This document shows positions 22,737 through 31,287 of a stretch of 64,000 nt of DNA, piece by piece; the stretch's first letter is position 1, and the number at the start of each line of letters is the position of its first letter. Under the pieces are notes generated by a model, which searched no databases, had not been told where the DNA came from, and saw nothing but the letters and a program-made list of their open reading frames with translations. This DNA is from Elusimicrobiota bacterium (GTDB taxonomy: Bacteria; Elusimicrobiota; Elusimicrobia; UBA1565). The translations under genes and the position numbers were made by a program. The stretch lies in contig JACPXC010000025.1 in the NCBI GenBank assembly GCA_016196755.1, forward strand, positions 1 through 64,000, in the 5' to 3' direction.

Positions 22737-23760
22737 GGACCCACCAGCGCACCGCGGCGTCCCACTCGGCGTCGCCCGAGGAGCCCGGGACGGCGGCGCG
22801 CCGCGCGCGCATGGCGGCGGCCACCTCGCCGTGGCGGCCGAGCTCGAAGAGCAGTTCGACGCGCTCCCTGAGCCAGCGCGTCCCGCGGTCGGGGTCGAGC
22901 CGCTCGAGCCGCTCCAGGGCGGGGAAGGCGGCGGCGGGGTCGATGGCGCGCTCGACGAGATAGGCCAGGCGCGCGGCACCCGGCTCGCGCTCGGCGGCCG
23001 CGGCCGCGCGCTTGCGGCACTCGAGGAGGAGCGCCTCGCGCGCCGGCCCGTCGATCATCCCCGACACCGCGTACTCGTAGCGGACGCGCTCGAGGGTCAG
23101 GCGCAGGGAGGCGTCGCCGGGGTGGAGCACGGTTTCCTGCTCGGCGGCGCGGATCGACAGCTCGAAGTCGCGCTTGAGCTGGGTCAGGGCCGAGGTGGCG
23201 TAGAAGCGCACCTCGGGGTCGGCGTCGGTCCGGGCGCGCAGGATCCAGTCCACCGAGGCCGAGGTCCGGATGCGGGCCAGGGTCTCTATGGCGCCGCGCT
23301 TGAGCGCGGGGTCGCGGCTGAGCAGGGCGTCGGCCGCCGGCAGGACGTCGAGCGCGTCGGCCAGCTCGCGCTTGATGGCCTGCGGGGTGCCCAGGGCGGC
23401 CAGCGGGTTGGCGCTCTCGGACTCGTCCTGGTCGAAGCGGTAGGACTCCTTCTGGACCGTGGCGTCCCAGCGCTGCCAGAGCAGCCAGCCGCCCGCCAGC
23501 CAACCCAGGCCGGGGACGAGGAACGCGCACAGGGCCAGGGGCTCGCCCCAATGCCGGGTGGGCTGGAACCAACCCTTCTCGCGCGGCGGGACGAGGAACA
23601 TGACGGCGGCGGCCAGGACGTGGAGCGCGGCGATGAGCGGGCCGGGGACGGGCGGGCGCAGGCCGGCCAGGACGGCCAGGACGGGCAGCTCGAGGAGGCC
23701 CGCCGCGGCCCAGAGCAGCGCCGAGCGCGGCTTACCGGATTTCGTCGCGGGCTTGGGCAA
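22729..23760 (-). CDS. pelE: PelE-like membrane scaffold (two TM helices plus helical repeats)
   Basis: 343 residues, close to Pseudomonas PelE (about 330). N-terminal hydrophobic pairs (ALLWAAAGLLELPVLAVLAGL; IAALHVLAAAVMFLV; LALCAFLVPGLGWLAGGWLLW) are followed by a cytoplasmic HEAT/TPR-like solenoid (LKRGAIETLARIRTSASVDWIL, DADPEVRFYATSALTQL). PelE joins PelD, PelF and PelG in the inner-membrane synthase complex. Assignment rests on architecture and on its place directly after pelD; sequence likeness to PelE is weak. TTG start with a good GAGGAG site 4 bases upstream, 29 bases inside pelD. Confidence 0.75.
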   Translation of the reverse strand: MPKPATKSGKPRSALLWAAAGLLELPVLAVLAGLRPPVPGPLIAALHVLAAAVMFLVPPREKGWFQPTRHWGEPLALCAFLVPGLGWLAGGWLLWQRWDATVQKESYRFDQDESESANPLAALGTPQAIKRELADALDVLPAADALLSRDPALKRGAIETLARIRTSASVDWILRARTDADPEVRFYATSALTQLKRDFELSIRAAEQETVLHPGDASLRLTLERVRYEYAVSGMIDGPAREALLLECRKRAAAAAEREPGAARLAYLVERAIDPAAAFPALERLERLDPDRGTRWLRERVELLFELGRHGEVAAAMRARRAAVPGSSGDAEWDAAVRWWVHD

Positions 23761-25132
23761 TGAGCTCCTCGGGCTCCTTCATGGTATGGGCGAAGGCGCC
23801 CACACCCAGGCGCAGGCCCTCGGGCAGGCCGGCGCGCGCGCAGGCGCCGGCCATGCGCAGGCGCACCTCCTGGGCCACCTCGCGCGTGGCCGTGATGACG
23901 ATGGCCCCGAACGGGGCGTCGTCGAACGGCGTGCGCGCCACGACGTCGACCTCGCGGACCGACTCGCGCAGGATCCGGCAGAGGGCCTGCAGGTAGTGGA
24001 CCCGGCGGTCGGCCGGCAGGGTCTCGAGGTCGGCCGGCCGGGCCAGGATTACGGAGAACGGCAGGGCGTAGCGCCGGCTGCGCTGGAACTCCTGGAGGAC
24101 GCGGGAGGTGAAGTAGCCGGCGCTGTGGACGCCGTACTCCTCGTCGAGCAGGGAGCGAGACTTGAGCTCCTCGATGCTAAGGCATTTGGCATAGGCCTCG
24201 CTGCCCCAGTCGGCCAGCAGGGTCAGGAGGTTGAGGCTGGCGCTGTTGAAGCGCAAGAACGGCATGGCCTGGACCGCGAAGACCGCCGCCGGCTCGCCGT
24301 CAGGACCGAGCAGGGGCGCGGCCATGATGGCGTCGGTCTTGTCGGGCAGTTCGGCGCCGGTCTCGAAGGAGCCGACCAGCCAGTCGCGCAGGCTGGCCGG
24401 GCGCTTCTCGGAGCCGGCCCGGCCCACGATCCCCTGCCCGAGCTCGATTGTCTTCGGGTAGGTGTCCTTGTCGGTCCAGCCGCGCGAGCCCTTGAGCACC
24501 CAGCGCCCGTCCTCGGGGACGTAGAGCGCGGTCTTGGCGGCCTGCAGGGCGCGGGTGAAGAAGTCGAGCACGGCCTCGTAGAGGTCGGCGCGTTGGAGCG
24601 TGCCCAGGCGCCGCGAGCCGTGGTAGAGCGTCACCACCGACGACATCTGCGATACCACCTGCTGCTCGACGGCGCGCATGGCCTTCTGCTGGCTCAGGAC
24701 CTGCTCCTGCAGGCCGCGCGCGCGGTCCTTGGCGTCGTCGAGGCGGTTGGCCTGGTCGGCGATGCGCAGCATATAGCCGTCGGCGGCGCCGCCCACCGCC
24801 GCGCCGATGATGACGAACAGGCCGGGCGCTACGTAGTAGTCGGCGTCGCCGAAGACGTAGCCCTCGCCGGCCAGGTGGACGCCCCAGGCCGACAGGGCCG
24901 CCGAGGCCGCGCCGGAGACCAGGCCGCTGAGCATGCCGTAGCGCAGGCCGAAGAGCAGGATGCCCGCCCAGTAGGGGCTGGGCTGGACCCCGTGCCAATA
25001 GGGGTAGTCGGAGAAGGCCAGGTGTTGGAGCGCCACCAGCGCCGCGTAGAAGACCGGGGCTTCGTAGAGCCAGCTGAGCCTGCCGCGCCGCGCCGGGTCG
25101 GCTTTGGCGGGAGGTTGCGCGCCGGTCGTCAC
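23732..25132 (-). CDS. pelD: PelD, cyclic-di-GMP receptor of Pel synthesis
   Basis: 466 residues: an N-terminal membrane region of four helices (about 20-125), a coiled-coil linker (QEQVLSQQKAMRAVEQQVVSQM), a GAF domain (about 165-310) and a degenerate GGDEF domain. The I-site is intact as RxxD (Arg393-Asp396 in VREVDVV). The position of the GGDEF active-site motif reads PFDDA, so it should bind but not make cyclic-di-GMP, exactly the PelD arrangement. This predicts post-translational control of polymer synthesis by cyclic-di-GMP. GTG start overlaps the preceding stop (GTGA). No diguanylate cyclase gene is present in the window. Confidence 0.93.
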   Translation of the reverse strand: MTTGAQPPAKADPARRGRLSWLYEAPVFYAALVALQHLAFSDYPYWHGVQPSPYWAGILLFGLRYGMLSGLVSGAASAALSAWGVHLAGEGYVFGDADYYVAPGLFVIIGAAVGGAADGYMLRIADQANRLDDAKDRARGLQEQVLSQQKAMRAVEQQVVSQMSSVVTLYHGSRRLGTLQRADLYEAVLDFFTRALQAAKTALYVPEDGRWVLKGSRGWTDKDTYPKTIELGQGIVGRAGSEKRPASLRDWLVGSFETGAELPDKTDAIMAAPLLGPDGEPAAVFAVQAMPFLRFNSASLNLLTLLADWGSEAYAKCLSIEELKSRSLLDEEYGVHSAGYFTSRVLQEFQRSRRYALPFSVILARPADLETLPADRRVHYLQALCRILRESVREVDVVARTPFDDAPFGAIVITATREVAQEVRLRMAGACARAGLPEGLRLGVGAFAHTMKEPEELIAQARDEIR

Positions 25133-26976
25133 CGGGCCTCCCGCTCGGGCCAGCGCGGCGCCCAGCGCCAGAGCGCGGCCAGGCGCCCGGAATGCGAGCG
25201 CCCGCCGATGCCGAGGGCGCTCTCCTGGGTCTGGTCGTAGGAGGCCGAGAGGCCGAGCGGGCCCGTCTGCCATTCCCAGCTCGTGCCGAACCCGAACAGG
25301 TTGCCCTGGCCGAAGCTCAGGCCGCGCTCGGGCTCGTGGCCGTTGAAGGCGTAGGCCTCGCCCTTGAGCCGGCCCTGGAGCCAGCGTCCGCCGGCCGAGA
25401 GCGAGGCGTAATGGGTCCGGGTGCGGCGGATGAGGGGGAGGGTGGCGAAGAACGCGGCGTCGCCCGAGGCGTCGACGGCGACGAAGCGGTAGCCGGCGCC
25501 GACGTAGAGCGGGGCGTCCAAGAGCACCAGCACGGCCTCCGGTGCGAACAAGGTCTGGCCGGCGCGGCCGCCGGCCCGCGCCGAGAGGCCATTGTAGCGG
25601 GCCTGGGCGCCGAGCGCCAGGCGGCGCAGGGGGCGGGCGCGCGCCCTGGCGTCGAGCTCGTCGGTCAGGACGCCCGCGGCGGCGGCGTCGGCGGAATCGG
25701 TCCAGAGCCGGCGGACCGCGCCCCGGGCGGAGGCGCTCCAGCCGGAGTCCGCGGCCCACGAGGCGAACAGGCCCGGCGAGAGCGCGGACCGGACGCCCCC
25801 GGCGCGCAGGTCGAGGTCGGCGCCGGCCTCCCAACGCGCCGCGGTACGGGCCGCCTCGAGCCAGCCGCCGGACACCGTCGCCGCCGTCCCGCGCGAGCGG
25901 CTGGCGTAGCGGGCCCGGGAGGCCTCGGCCGCGGTCCGCCAGTACGGGCGCGGGACGCCGCGGTAAGTGGCGCCGGTCTCGAGAGTCCGCGTCCCTTGGG
26001 ACTGGCTCAAGCGCATGAACGGCCCGGCATGGTGCCAGCCCCGCCCGCGGGCGTCGGCTAGGAGCTCGGCGGCCGCGGAGGCGTAGGACGGCGAGGAGGA
26101 CAGGCGCAGGGCCGCGCGCTCGGAGAGGTCCCAGCGCTTGCGGCGCGCCTGGCCCTCGGCCTCGGCGTAGAGGAAGTCGGGCTCGTCGGGATGGAGCCTC
26201 AGGCTATCGGCCAGATGGGAGGCCCGCGCCTCGTCGTCGCCGAGCCGGCGCAGGCGGTCGGACTCGAGGCGGCGGCGCTCGAGGTCTTTCTCCGGGAAGC
26301 GCTCGCGCAGGAGCGCCAGCGGCTCGGCGGCCTCCCGCACGGCCCCGGCGCGCAGCAGGGCTCCGGCCCAGTCGAAGAGGATCTCCTCCTCCTTGGGGAA
26401 ACGCTCGGCCAGGGCCCCGTATTCGGAGTTGAGCGCGTCGTCGAAGCCCAGGCGGCTCTTCATGCGCAGGCGCATGCGGGCGTAGGACGGCTGGGAGGCG
26501 GGGGGGAGCTCCTTTAAGGCCGTCTCGGCCCAGCGCTTCCCGGCGCCCTTGTCGCCGGCGCCGAACTCGAGCTCGGCTAAGTGGTAGGGGATGGCGGGGT
26601 CGGAGCTCTTGGCGCGGGCGGCCTCGAGGACCTTGCGCGCCTCGGCGGGCCGGCCGGCGGCCTCCTCCTGCAGGCCGAGCTGGAGCATGAGGCCGGAGTC
26701 CTCCGGCGAGGCGGCCAGGAGCTCCCGGTAGAGCGCGGCGGACTCGGCGTGGCGGCGCTGGGACGCGCGCAGGCGGGCCCGGCGGACGGTCCAGGCCGCG
26801 GTGTCGAGTCCCAGGGCGTAGCGCTCGTCGAGGAATGCCTCGGCGTCGGGGAAGCGCCCCTCCTCGATGAGCAGGTCGGCCAACAGCAGCGCCCGGCGGC
26901 GGTCGTCGTCGGAGAGCCGGGAGGGGGCGGCGGCGTGGACGGAGAGCGCCAGGCAGAGCAGGAGCGCCCCCGTCAT
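25129..26976 (-). CDS. pelB: PelB C-terminal half: TPR plus outer-membrane beta-barrel
   Basis: 615-residue exported protein. Signal peptide LLLCLALSVHAAAP, TPR-like helices to about residue 330, then a long alternating beta pattern rich in Tyr/Trp/Arg with short turns (GATYRGVPRPYWRTAAEAS; AGYRFVAVDA; ASLSAGGRWLQGRLKGEAYAF; GTSWEWQTGPLGLSASYDQTQ) ending WRWAPRWPEREAR. In Pseudomonas one PelB protein holds the inner-membrane anchor, periplasmic TPRs and export barrel; here the barrel part is its own gene. It should form the outer-membrane pore for Pel. ATGA overlap with the anchor half upstream. Confidence 0.82.
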   Translation of the reverse strand: MTGALLLCLALSVHAAAPSRLSDDDRRRALLLADLLIEEGRFPDAEAFLDERYALGLDTAAWTVRRARLRASQRRHAESAALYRELLAASPEDSGLMLQLGLQEEAAGRPAEARKVLEAARAKSSDPAIPYHLAELEFGAGDKGAGKRWAETALKELPPASQPSYARMRLRMKSRLGFDDALNSEYGALAERFPKEEEILFDWAGALLRAGAVREAAEPLALLRERFPEKDLERRRLESDRLRRLGDDEARASHLADSLRLHPDEPDFLYAEAEGQARRKRWDLSERAALRLSSSPSYASAAAELLADARGRGWHHAGPFMRLSQSQGTRTLETGATYRGVPRPYWRTAAEASRARYASRSRGTAATVSGGWLEAARTAARWEAGADLDLRAGGVRSALSPGLFASWAADSGWSASARGAVRRLWTDSADAAAAGVLTDELDARARARPLRRLALGAQARYNGLSARAGGRAGQTLFAPEAVLVLLDAPLYVGAGYRFVAVDASGDAAFFATLPLIRRTRTHYASLSAGGRWLQGRLKGEAYAFNGHEPERGLSFGQGNLFGFGTSWEWQTGPLGLSASYDQTQESALGIGGRSHSGRLAALWRWAPRWPEREAR

Positions 26977-28406
26977 CGCGGGGCCGCCCCGGCGCGCGGC
27001 GGCGGGCGGAAATAGCCGCGCAGCAGCTCGATGGCCTTGCGGCGCTCGCCGAGCTCGACGTAAAGCCCGGCCAGCTTCTCGAGCGACTTGGAGTCGTCGG
27101 GGAAGCGCTCGAGGTAGCGCTCGTAGAGGGAGGCCGCCCCGCGGTGGTCGTTTAAGGTCTCGCGCAGGGTGGCGGCCTCGAGCCAGGTCTTCGGGTCGTC
27201 GGGCGCCAAGGCCAGGACGGCCTCGACCTGCACCACGGCCTCCGCGAGGCGCTCCTCCTCGATGAGCAAGGCGGCCAGCGTCGCGCGCCGCTCGGCGTCG
27301 CGCGGGGCGGTCTTGGCGCGGCGCTGGAGCAAGGTGATGGCCAGGTCGACGCGTCCCGCGGCCTGGCGCTCCGAGACCAGGGCGTCGAGGGCCTCGAGGT
27401 CGCCGGGGAAGCGCGCCAGCAGGCGCTCGAGACGGGCGGCGGCCTCCTCGTGGCGCCGGCGGTCGGAGTAGACGTAGACCAGGTCCCACCAGCGCCGGCG
27501 GTCGGCGGGGTCCTTGGCGAGCAGCGCGTCGTAGACCGCCACGCCCTCCTCGAAGCGGCCGCGCTCGATGAGGACGCGCGCCAGCTCGCGAGTCCAGCCT
27601 TCTTCCTGGGGCTCGAGCTTCATGAGCAGGCGCAGGTCGGGCTCGGCCTTGTCCCAGCGCTTGGCGTCGAGGTGGATGTCGGCGCGCTCGGCGATGAGGC
27701 CGGGGTTGCGAGGCAGCAGGACAAGGCCGGTCTCGACCTCGCGGAGGGCCGCGGCGGCGTCGCCGCGCGCCCGGTGGACCCTCGACACGGTTCGGCGCAG
27801 GTCGACGTTCTTGGGCGCGGCGCGCAGGTCCTCGCGCAGGACGGCCAGCGCGCGCTCGAGCAGGCGCCGCGAGAGCAGGAGCCGGATCATCTGCTCGCGG
27901 TAGGAGGGCCCGTCCTCGGACTGGGCGGCCAGGATCGCCATCGCGCGCAGGGCGCGCTCATCGTCCTGGGAGGCCACCGCGCGCTGGAGGGCCTCGTAGA
28001 GCACCTCCTCGAGGCGCTTGCGCCCGGCCGGCGGCTGGACGCGCAGGTCCTCGATGAGCTCCCAGCGGAAGTCCTCGGCGCGCGCCAACTGCTGGCTGCG
28101 CTCGAGCAAGGTGATGGCGGCGCGGGCCGCCTCCAGGTCCCCGCGCCGCAGGCGGTAGAACTCGAGCAGGGGCTCGATGGCCTCCTCGGGGACTCCCGCC
28201 GCCTCGCAGGAGGCCGCCAGGCCCAGGGTGGCGCCCTTGTGCCCGGGGTGGCGGGCGAGGTAGCTCCGGTAGAGCTTGATCGACTCGCTGCGGTCGCCCT
28301 CGTCGCGGTACATCTTCCCGCGCGTGTACTCGTCGGGATAGAGCAGCCAGGCGCCGGCCGTCATCGCGGCGAGGAAGAATACGACCTGGAGCCAGGAGAA
28401 GATCAC
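26973..28406 (-). CDS. pelB: PelB N-terminal half: membrane anchor plus TPR array
   Basis: 477 residues. One N-terminal membrane helix (FSWLQVVFFLAAMTAGAWLLY) then about eleven TPR units filling the rest (for example KGATLGLAASCEAAGVPEEAIEPL and the closing SKSLEKLAGLYVELGERRKAIELL). This corresponds to the anchored periplasmic TPR part of PelB, which in Pseudomonas binds PelA and guides the polymer to the barrel. GTG start in a GTGA overlap with the deacetylase gene, and its stop overlaps the barrel gene by ATGA. Splitting of PelB into two genes is therefore clean and not a frameshift: each half has its own start and export signal. Confidence 0.8.
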   Translation of the reverse strand: MIFSWLQVVFFLAAMTAGAWLLYPDEYTRGKMYRDEGDRSESIKLYRSYLARHPGHKGATLGLAASCEAAGVPEEAIEPLLEFYRLRRGDLEAARAAITLLERSQQLARAEDFRWELIEDLRVQPPAGRKRLEEVLYEALQRAVASQDDERALRAMAILAAQSEDGPSYREQMIRLLLSRRLLERALAVLREDLRAAPKNVDLRRTVSRVHRARGDAAAALREVETGLVLLPRNPGLIAERADIHLDAKRWDKAEPDLRLLMKLEPQEEGWTRELARVLIERGRFEEGVAVYDALLAKDPADRRRWWDLVYVYSDRRRHEEAAARLERLLARFPGDLEALDALVSERQAAGRVDLAITLLQRRAKTAPRDAERRATLAALLIEEERLAEAVVQVEAVLALAPDDPKTWLEAATLRETLNDHRGAASLYERYLERFPDDSKSLEKLAGLYVELGERRKAIELLRGYFRPPPRAGAAPR

Positions 28407-30457
28407 TCGACGAGCACCTGGCGGGCCGGCCCGCCGCGCTCGGAGTCGGGGAACGAGAGGGTCAGCCTTCCTGCGGCGTCGGCGGGGAGGCTGGTCTCGA
28501 GGCCCGCGCCGCTGACCTTGTAGGTCTTGCCGGGGGTGAGGCCGGCGAGGACGCACTCCGAGGTCCACCAGCCGCGCTTCATGAAGCGCGCGCCGTCGCG
28601 CCGCGGCTCCCAGGCGTCTACCTCGAAGTTGGCCTGCTCGAGGTAGGGCCGCCGCGGCGGTCGCGGCGAGAGGGCCACCTCGCGCCGCGCGGAGCCGTCG
28701 AGGTGGACGTAGAGGCTGCCCAGTTCGCGCCGGAACCCGATGACCCCGCTCGAGACGGCGAGGTCGGGCTCGCCGGCCTCGTCGTCGAAGCGCACGGTGC
28801 GCAGGTCCGGGCCGCCCTCGAGGCGGAAGCGCCGGGGGCCGAGGCGGACCACCCTCATCGCGAAGAAGTCGCGCGCCGCGCGCGCGTAGGCCCCCGCGAA
28901 GACCGGGGTCAGCGGCTGGGCGTAGGCCCAGTCGTAGACCTTGCGCAAAGCGCCCAGCGCGGCGTGCTTCTCGGCGCTGTAGAAGTGGACGTAGACGTCG
29001 ACCGGCTTGAGCCGGCGCGGCGCGCCGCTGCGCTCGAAGGTGACGATGGCGTCCCGGTAGCCGTAGTAGGGCCCCGACCACAGGTTCGTGAACTCGTTCT
29101 CGTTGTTGGCCGGGGCGTAGAGCTGACGCGCCCCGCCGACGCGGCGGCTCAGCGGCATGAGATAGGCGACGCTGGGGTGCAGGGCGTCGATGCGGCCGCC
29201 GCCGCCGTTGAGGTTGAGCAGGCCGGCGCGCTCCGCGGCCAAGACGGCGTCGGCGCCGGGCAGGCAGTCCCCGGTCCAGAGCATGAGCCCGACCGTCTTG
29301 CCGGGAGGCAGGATGCGCTCGTCGATGATCTTGGCGGCGCCCGCGGTCTCCTTCATGGCGCTGACCCGGTAGCCGGGCAGCTTCAGGGCCGCCGCGCCGG
29401 TCCGCCAGATGAGCGGATGGGCGTAGCCGTGGACGGCGGGCTCCACGTTGCGCCGGTCCATCGCCGCGCGGCTCAGGCGGATGGAGTCGGGGTCCTGGTA
29501 GAGCGCCATGTCGTAGTAGCCGGCGATCAGCGACATCGTAAACGGGCTGTCCGGGCGCTTGGCGAGGAACTCGTCGACGTAGACCTGGCCGCTGAGCTTG
29601 CGGCGGTCGAACTCGGCCAGGTTGAAGAAGCCGTCGCCGTCGACGTGGCTCATGTACATGCGGCGTCCGTTGAGCGTCGTGGGGTCGGGTCGGGGCAGGC
29701 CTTCGACGGCGAAGGCGGCGGCGAAGAAGACGAACGGGTCGATGACCCAGGCGTAGCGGGCCGGCGAGATCTGCTCGTTGCTGTAGAGCAAGAACGGGTC
29801 GAGCGCCACGGCGCCGCGCGGCGTCACGCCCACCGGCTCCGTGGGGTTGGTGGCGTCGTGGTCGAGGATCAGGCGCAGGTAGGTAGTCGAGCCGGCGGCC
29901 AGCCGGACCCGCGAGACCGTCCCGTGCTCGGTGGGGTCGGGCTTGCGCTCGAAGCCGACGATGGGGTGCTGGAGCGCGATCTCGGTCCCGAGCGGGTCGG
30001 CGTAGTAGAGCCCTCGGTAGGAGACGCCCAGAGTCGAGAGGGTCTCGCGGCATTCGGGGTCGAGCTCCTCGGGCGGGGGCGCGCCCTTGCGCTGGAGGCC
30101 GAGCTGGCCTAGGAGGACGACGCGCGCGCCGCCGCGCATCGCCGCGCTCAGCCAGCGGCAGACCGGGCGCGGGTCCTCGAAGGCGTGGGTGCTGGCGGGC
30201 CAGAGCAGGACGCCGCGCGCGCCCGAGAGCTTGGCGGGCGCGGGCAGGCCGGCCTCGACGTCGACGTACTCGGCCTCGAGGCCGAGCCAGTTGAGCGGCA
30301 TCTCGGCGTGCTGGTGGAGGTTCAGGAAGAACGGGTCCTTGACGTCGCCGGGGATCTGCGAGGCGCGGTAGAGGACCAGCACCCTGCGCGGGACTTCCAC
30401 CTGGCCTATGGCGGGGGACGCGCAGAGCGCCGCCAGCGCCAGCAGGGCCGCTCTCAT
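28403..30457 (-). CDS. pelA: PelA deacetylase portion
   Basis: 684-residue periplasmic protein with signal peptide ALLALAALCASPAIGQ. It matches the central and C-terminal parts of PelA: an alpha/beta reductase-like domain (RRVLVLYRASQIPGDVKDPFF), then a polysaccharide deacetylase with the metal ligands Asp-x-Asp in HVDGDGFFN and His-x3-His in VHGYAHPLIW, then a beta-rich C-terminal domain. It should remove acetyl groups from Pel, giving the polymer its positive charge. The hydrolase domain that is N-terminal in Pseudomonas PelA is a separate gene just upstream, joined by an ATGA overlap. Confidence 0.87.
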   Translation of the reverse strand: MRAALLALAALCASPAIGQVEVPRRVLVLYRASQIPGDVKDPFFLNLHQHAEMPLNWLGLEAEYVDVEAGLPAPAKLSGARGVLLWPASTHAFEDPRPVCRWLSAAMRGGARVVLLGQLGLQRKGAPPPEELDPECRETLSTLGVSYRGLYYADPLGTEIALQHPIVGFERKPDPTEHGTVSRVRLAAGSTTYLRLILDHDATNPTEPVGVTPRGAVALDPFLLYSNEQISPARYAWVIDPFVFFAAAFAVEGLPRPDPTTLNGRRMYMSHVDGDGFFNLAEFDRRKLSGQVYVDEFLAKRPDSPFTMSLIAGYYDMALYQDPDSIRLSRAAMDRRNVEPAVHGYAHPLIWRTGAAALKLPGYRVSAMKETAGAAKIIDERILPPGKTVGLMLWTGDCLPGADAVLAAERAGLLNLNGGGGRIDALHPSVAYLMPLSRRVGGARQLYAPANNENEFTNLWSGPYYGYRDAIVTFERSGAPRRLKPVDVYVHFYSAEKHAALGALRKVYDWAYAQPLTPVFAGAYARAARDFFAMRVVRLGPRRFRLEGGPDLRTVRFDDEAGEPDLAVSSGVIGFRRELGSLYVHLDGSARREVALSPRPPRRPYLEQANFEVDAWEPRRDGARFMKRGWWTSECVLAGLTPGKTYKVSGAGLETSLPADAAGRLTLSFPDSERGGPARQVLVE

Positions 30458-31287
30458 CGGGCCGGGTCGACCAGCCCCAGGCGGTCGAGGGTGGGGGAGG
30501 AGAGGTAGGAGAAGAAGCCCAGCTTCTTGCCGCGCGCGACGGCCCGGCGCACCCAGCGCGCGGAGCGCTCGCCGAGGCGCGAGTAGAGGAAGACGAAGAC
30601 CGGCTTGCGGGTCCGCTTGGAAAAGCGCAGCAGGCGCTCCTCCTTCGCGCGCGACTCGCTTTTTGGGGAGGGGCCGCAGGGCGTGGTGCCGGGCATGCAG
30701 CGGGTGTAGAGGTCCTCGACCATGACGCCGTCGATGGCGCCGCCGCCCTTCTCCAGGAGGGCAAGGCCGTTGTTGAGCAGGATGAGGGCGGAGGGATGTT
30801 TGGCGCGCAGCTCGATTAGGAGGCCCGCGGCGGCGTCGACGCTGCCGATGAAGCGCGCCGGGGCGCTCGACTCCAGATACTCGGCCACATCCATCGTGTC
30901 GAGGAAGACTCCGTCGTAGCCTTTGGCCATGGCCGAGGAGACGGCCAGCCCGACCTCGGCGCGCCAGGCCGGGTCGCGCAGGTCGACGCGGTGGGCGCTC
31001 GGCCACTCGGGGTTGGGCTCGATCACGTAGGGCTTGCCGGCGACGCGGTCCCAGGAGAGCCGGCGCTCGTCGGCCTCGCCGGCGCTGACGTAGGCGAGCC
31101 TCAGCGGGCCGCTCGAGAGCGGGCCTGTGTAGTTGTCGGGGTCGACGATGACGAGGTCGAGGGAATGCCAGGCCTCGGAGGAGAGCTGGGCCCCGTAGAA
31201 GCAGGCCCAGCGCTTGGCGCCCGACAAGGAGGGAGGCGCCGCGTATGCGGACGCTGCGAGGAGAAGGGCCAGGGCCCCGGTCGTCAC
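30454..31287 (-). CDS. pelA: PelA hydrolase portion (GH114/GH166-like TIM barrel)
   Basis: 277-residue secreted TIM-barrel protein. Signal peptide ALALLLAASAYA, mature start WACFYG. It then shows barrel strands LDLVIVDPDNY, LRLAYVSAGE, YDGVFLDTMDVAEY, ALILLNNGL, DGVMVEDLY and PVFVFLYS. The Glu in GVMVEDLY and the Asp in FLDTMD lie where the catalytic acids are expected in GH114/GH166 enzymes. In Pseudomonas this domain is the N-terminal glycosidase of PelA, which trims Pel and limits its length. Here it is a separate polypeptide. GTG start in a GTGA overlap with the first operon gene. Confidence 0.85.
   Translation of the reverse strand: MTTGALALLLAASAYAAPPSLSGAKRWACFYGAQLSSEAWHSLDLVIVDPDNYTGPLSSGPLRLAYVSAGEADERRLSWDRVAGKPYVIEPNPEWPSAHRVDLRDPAWRAEVGLAVSSAMAKGYDGVFLDTMDVAEYLESSAPARFIGSVDAAAGLLIELRAKHPSALILLNNGLALLEKGGGAIDGVMVEDLYTRCMPGTTPCGPSPKSESRAKEERLLRFSKRTRKPVFVFLYSRLGERSARWVRRAVARGKKLGFFSYLSSPTLDRLGLVDPAR

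Noticed and set aside
26973-30764. Apparent 1263-codon minus-strand protein covering pelA and pelB
   Set aside because: Only the last 477 codons make sense (membrane helix plus TPRs). The earlier part is the wrong frame of the deacetylase gene, which has its own complete frame.
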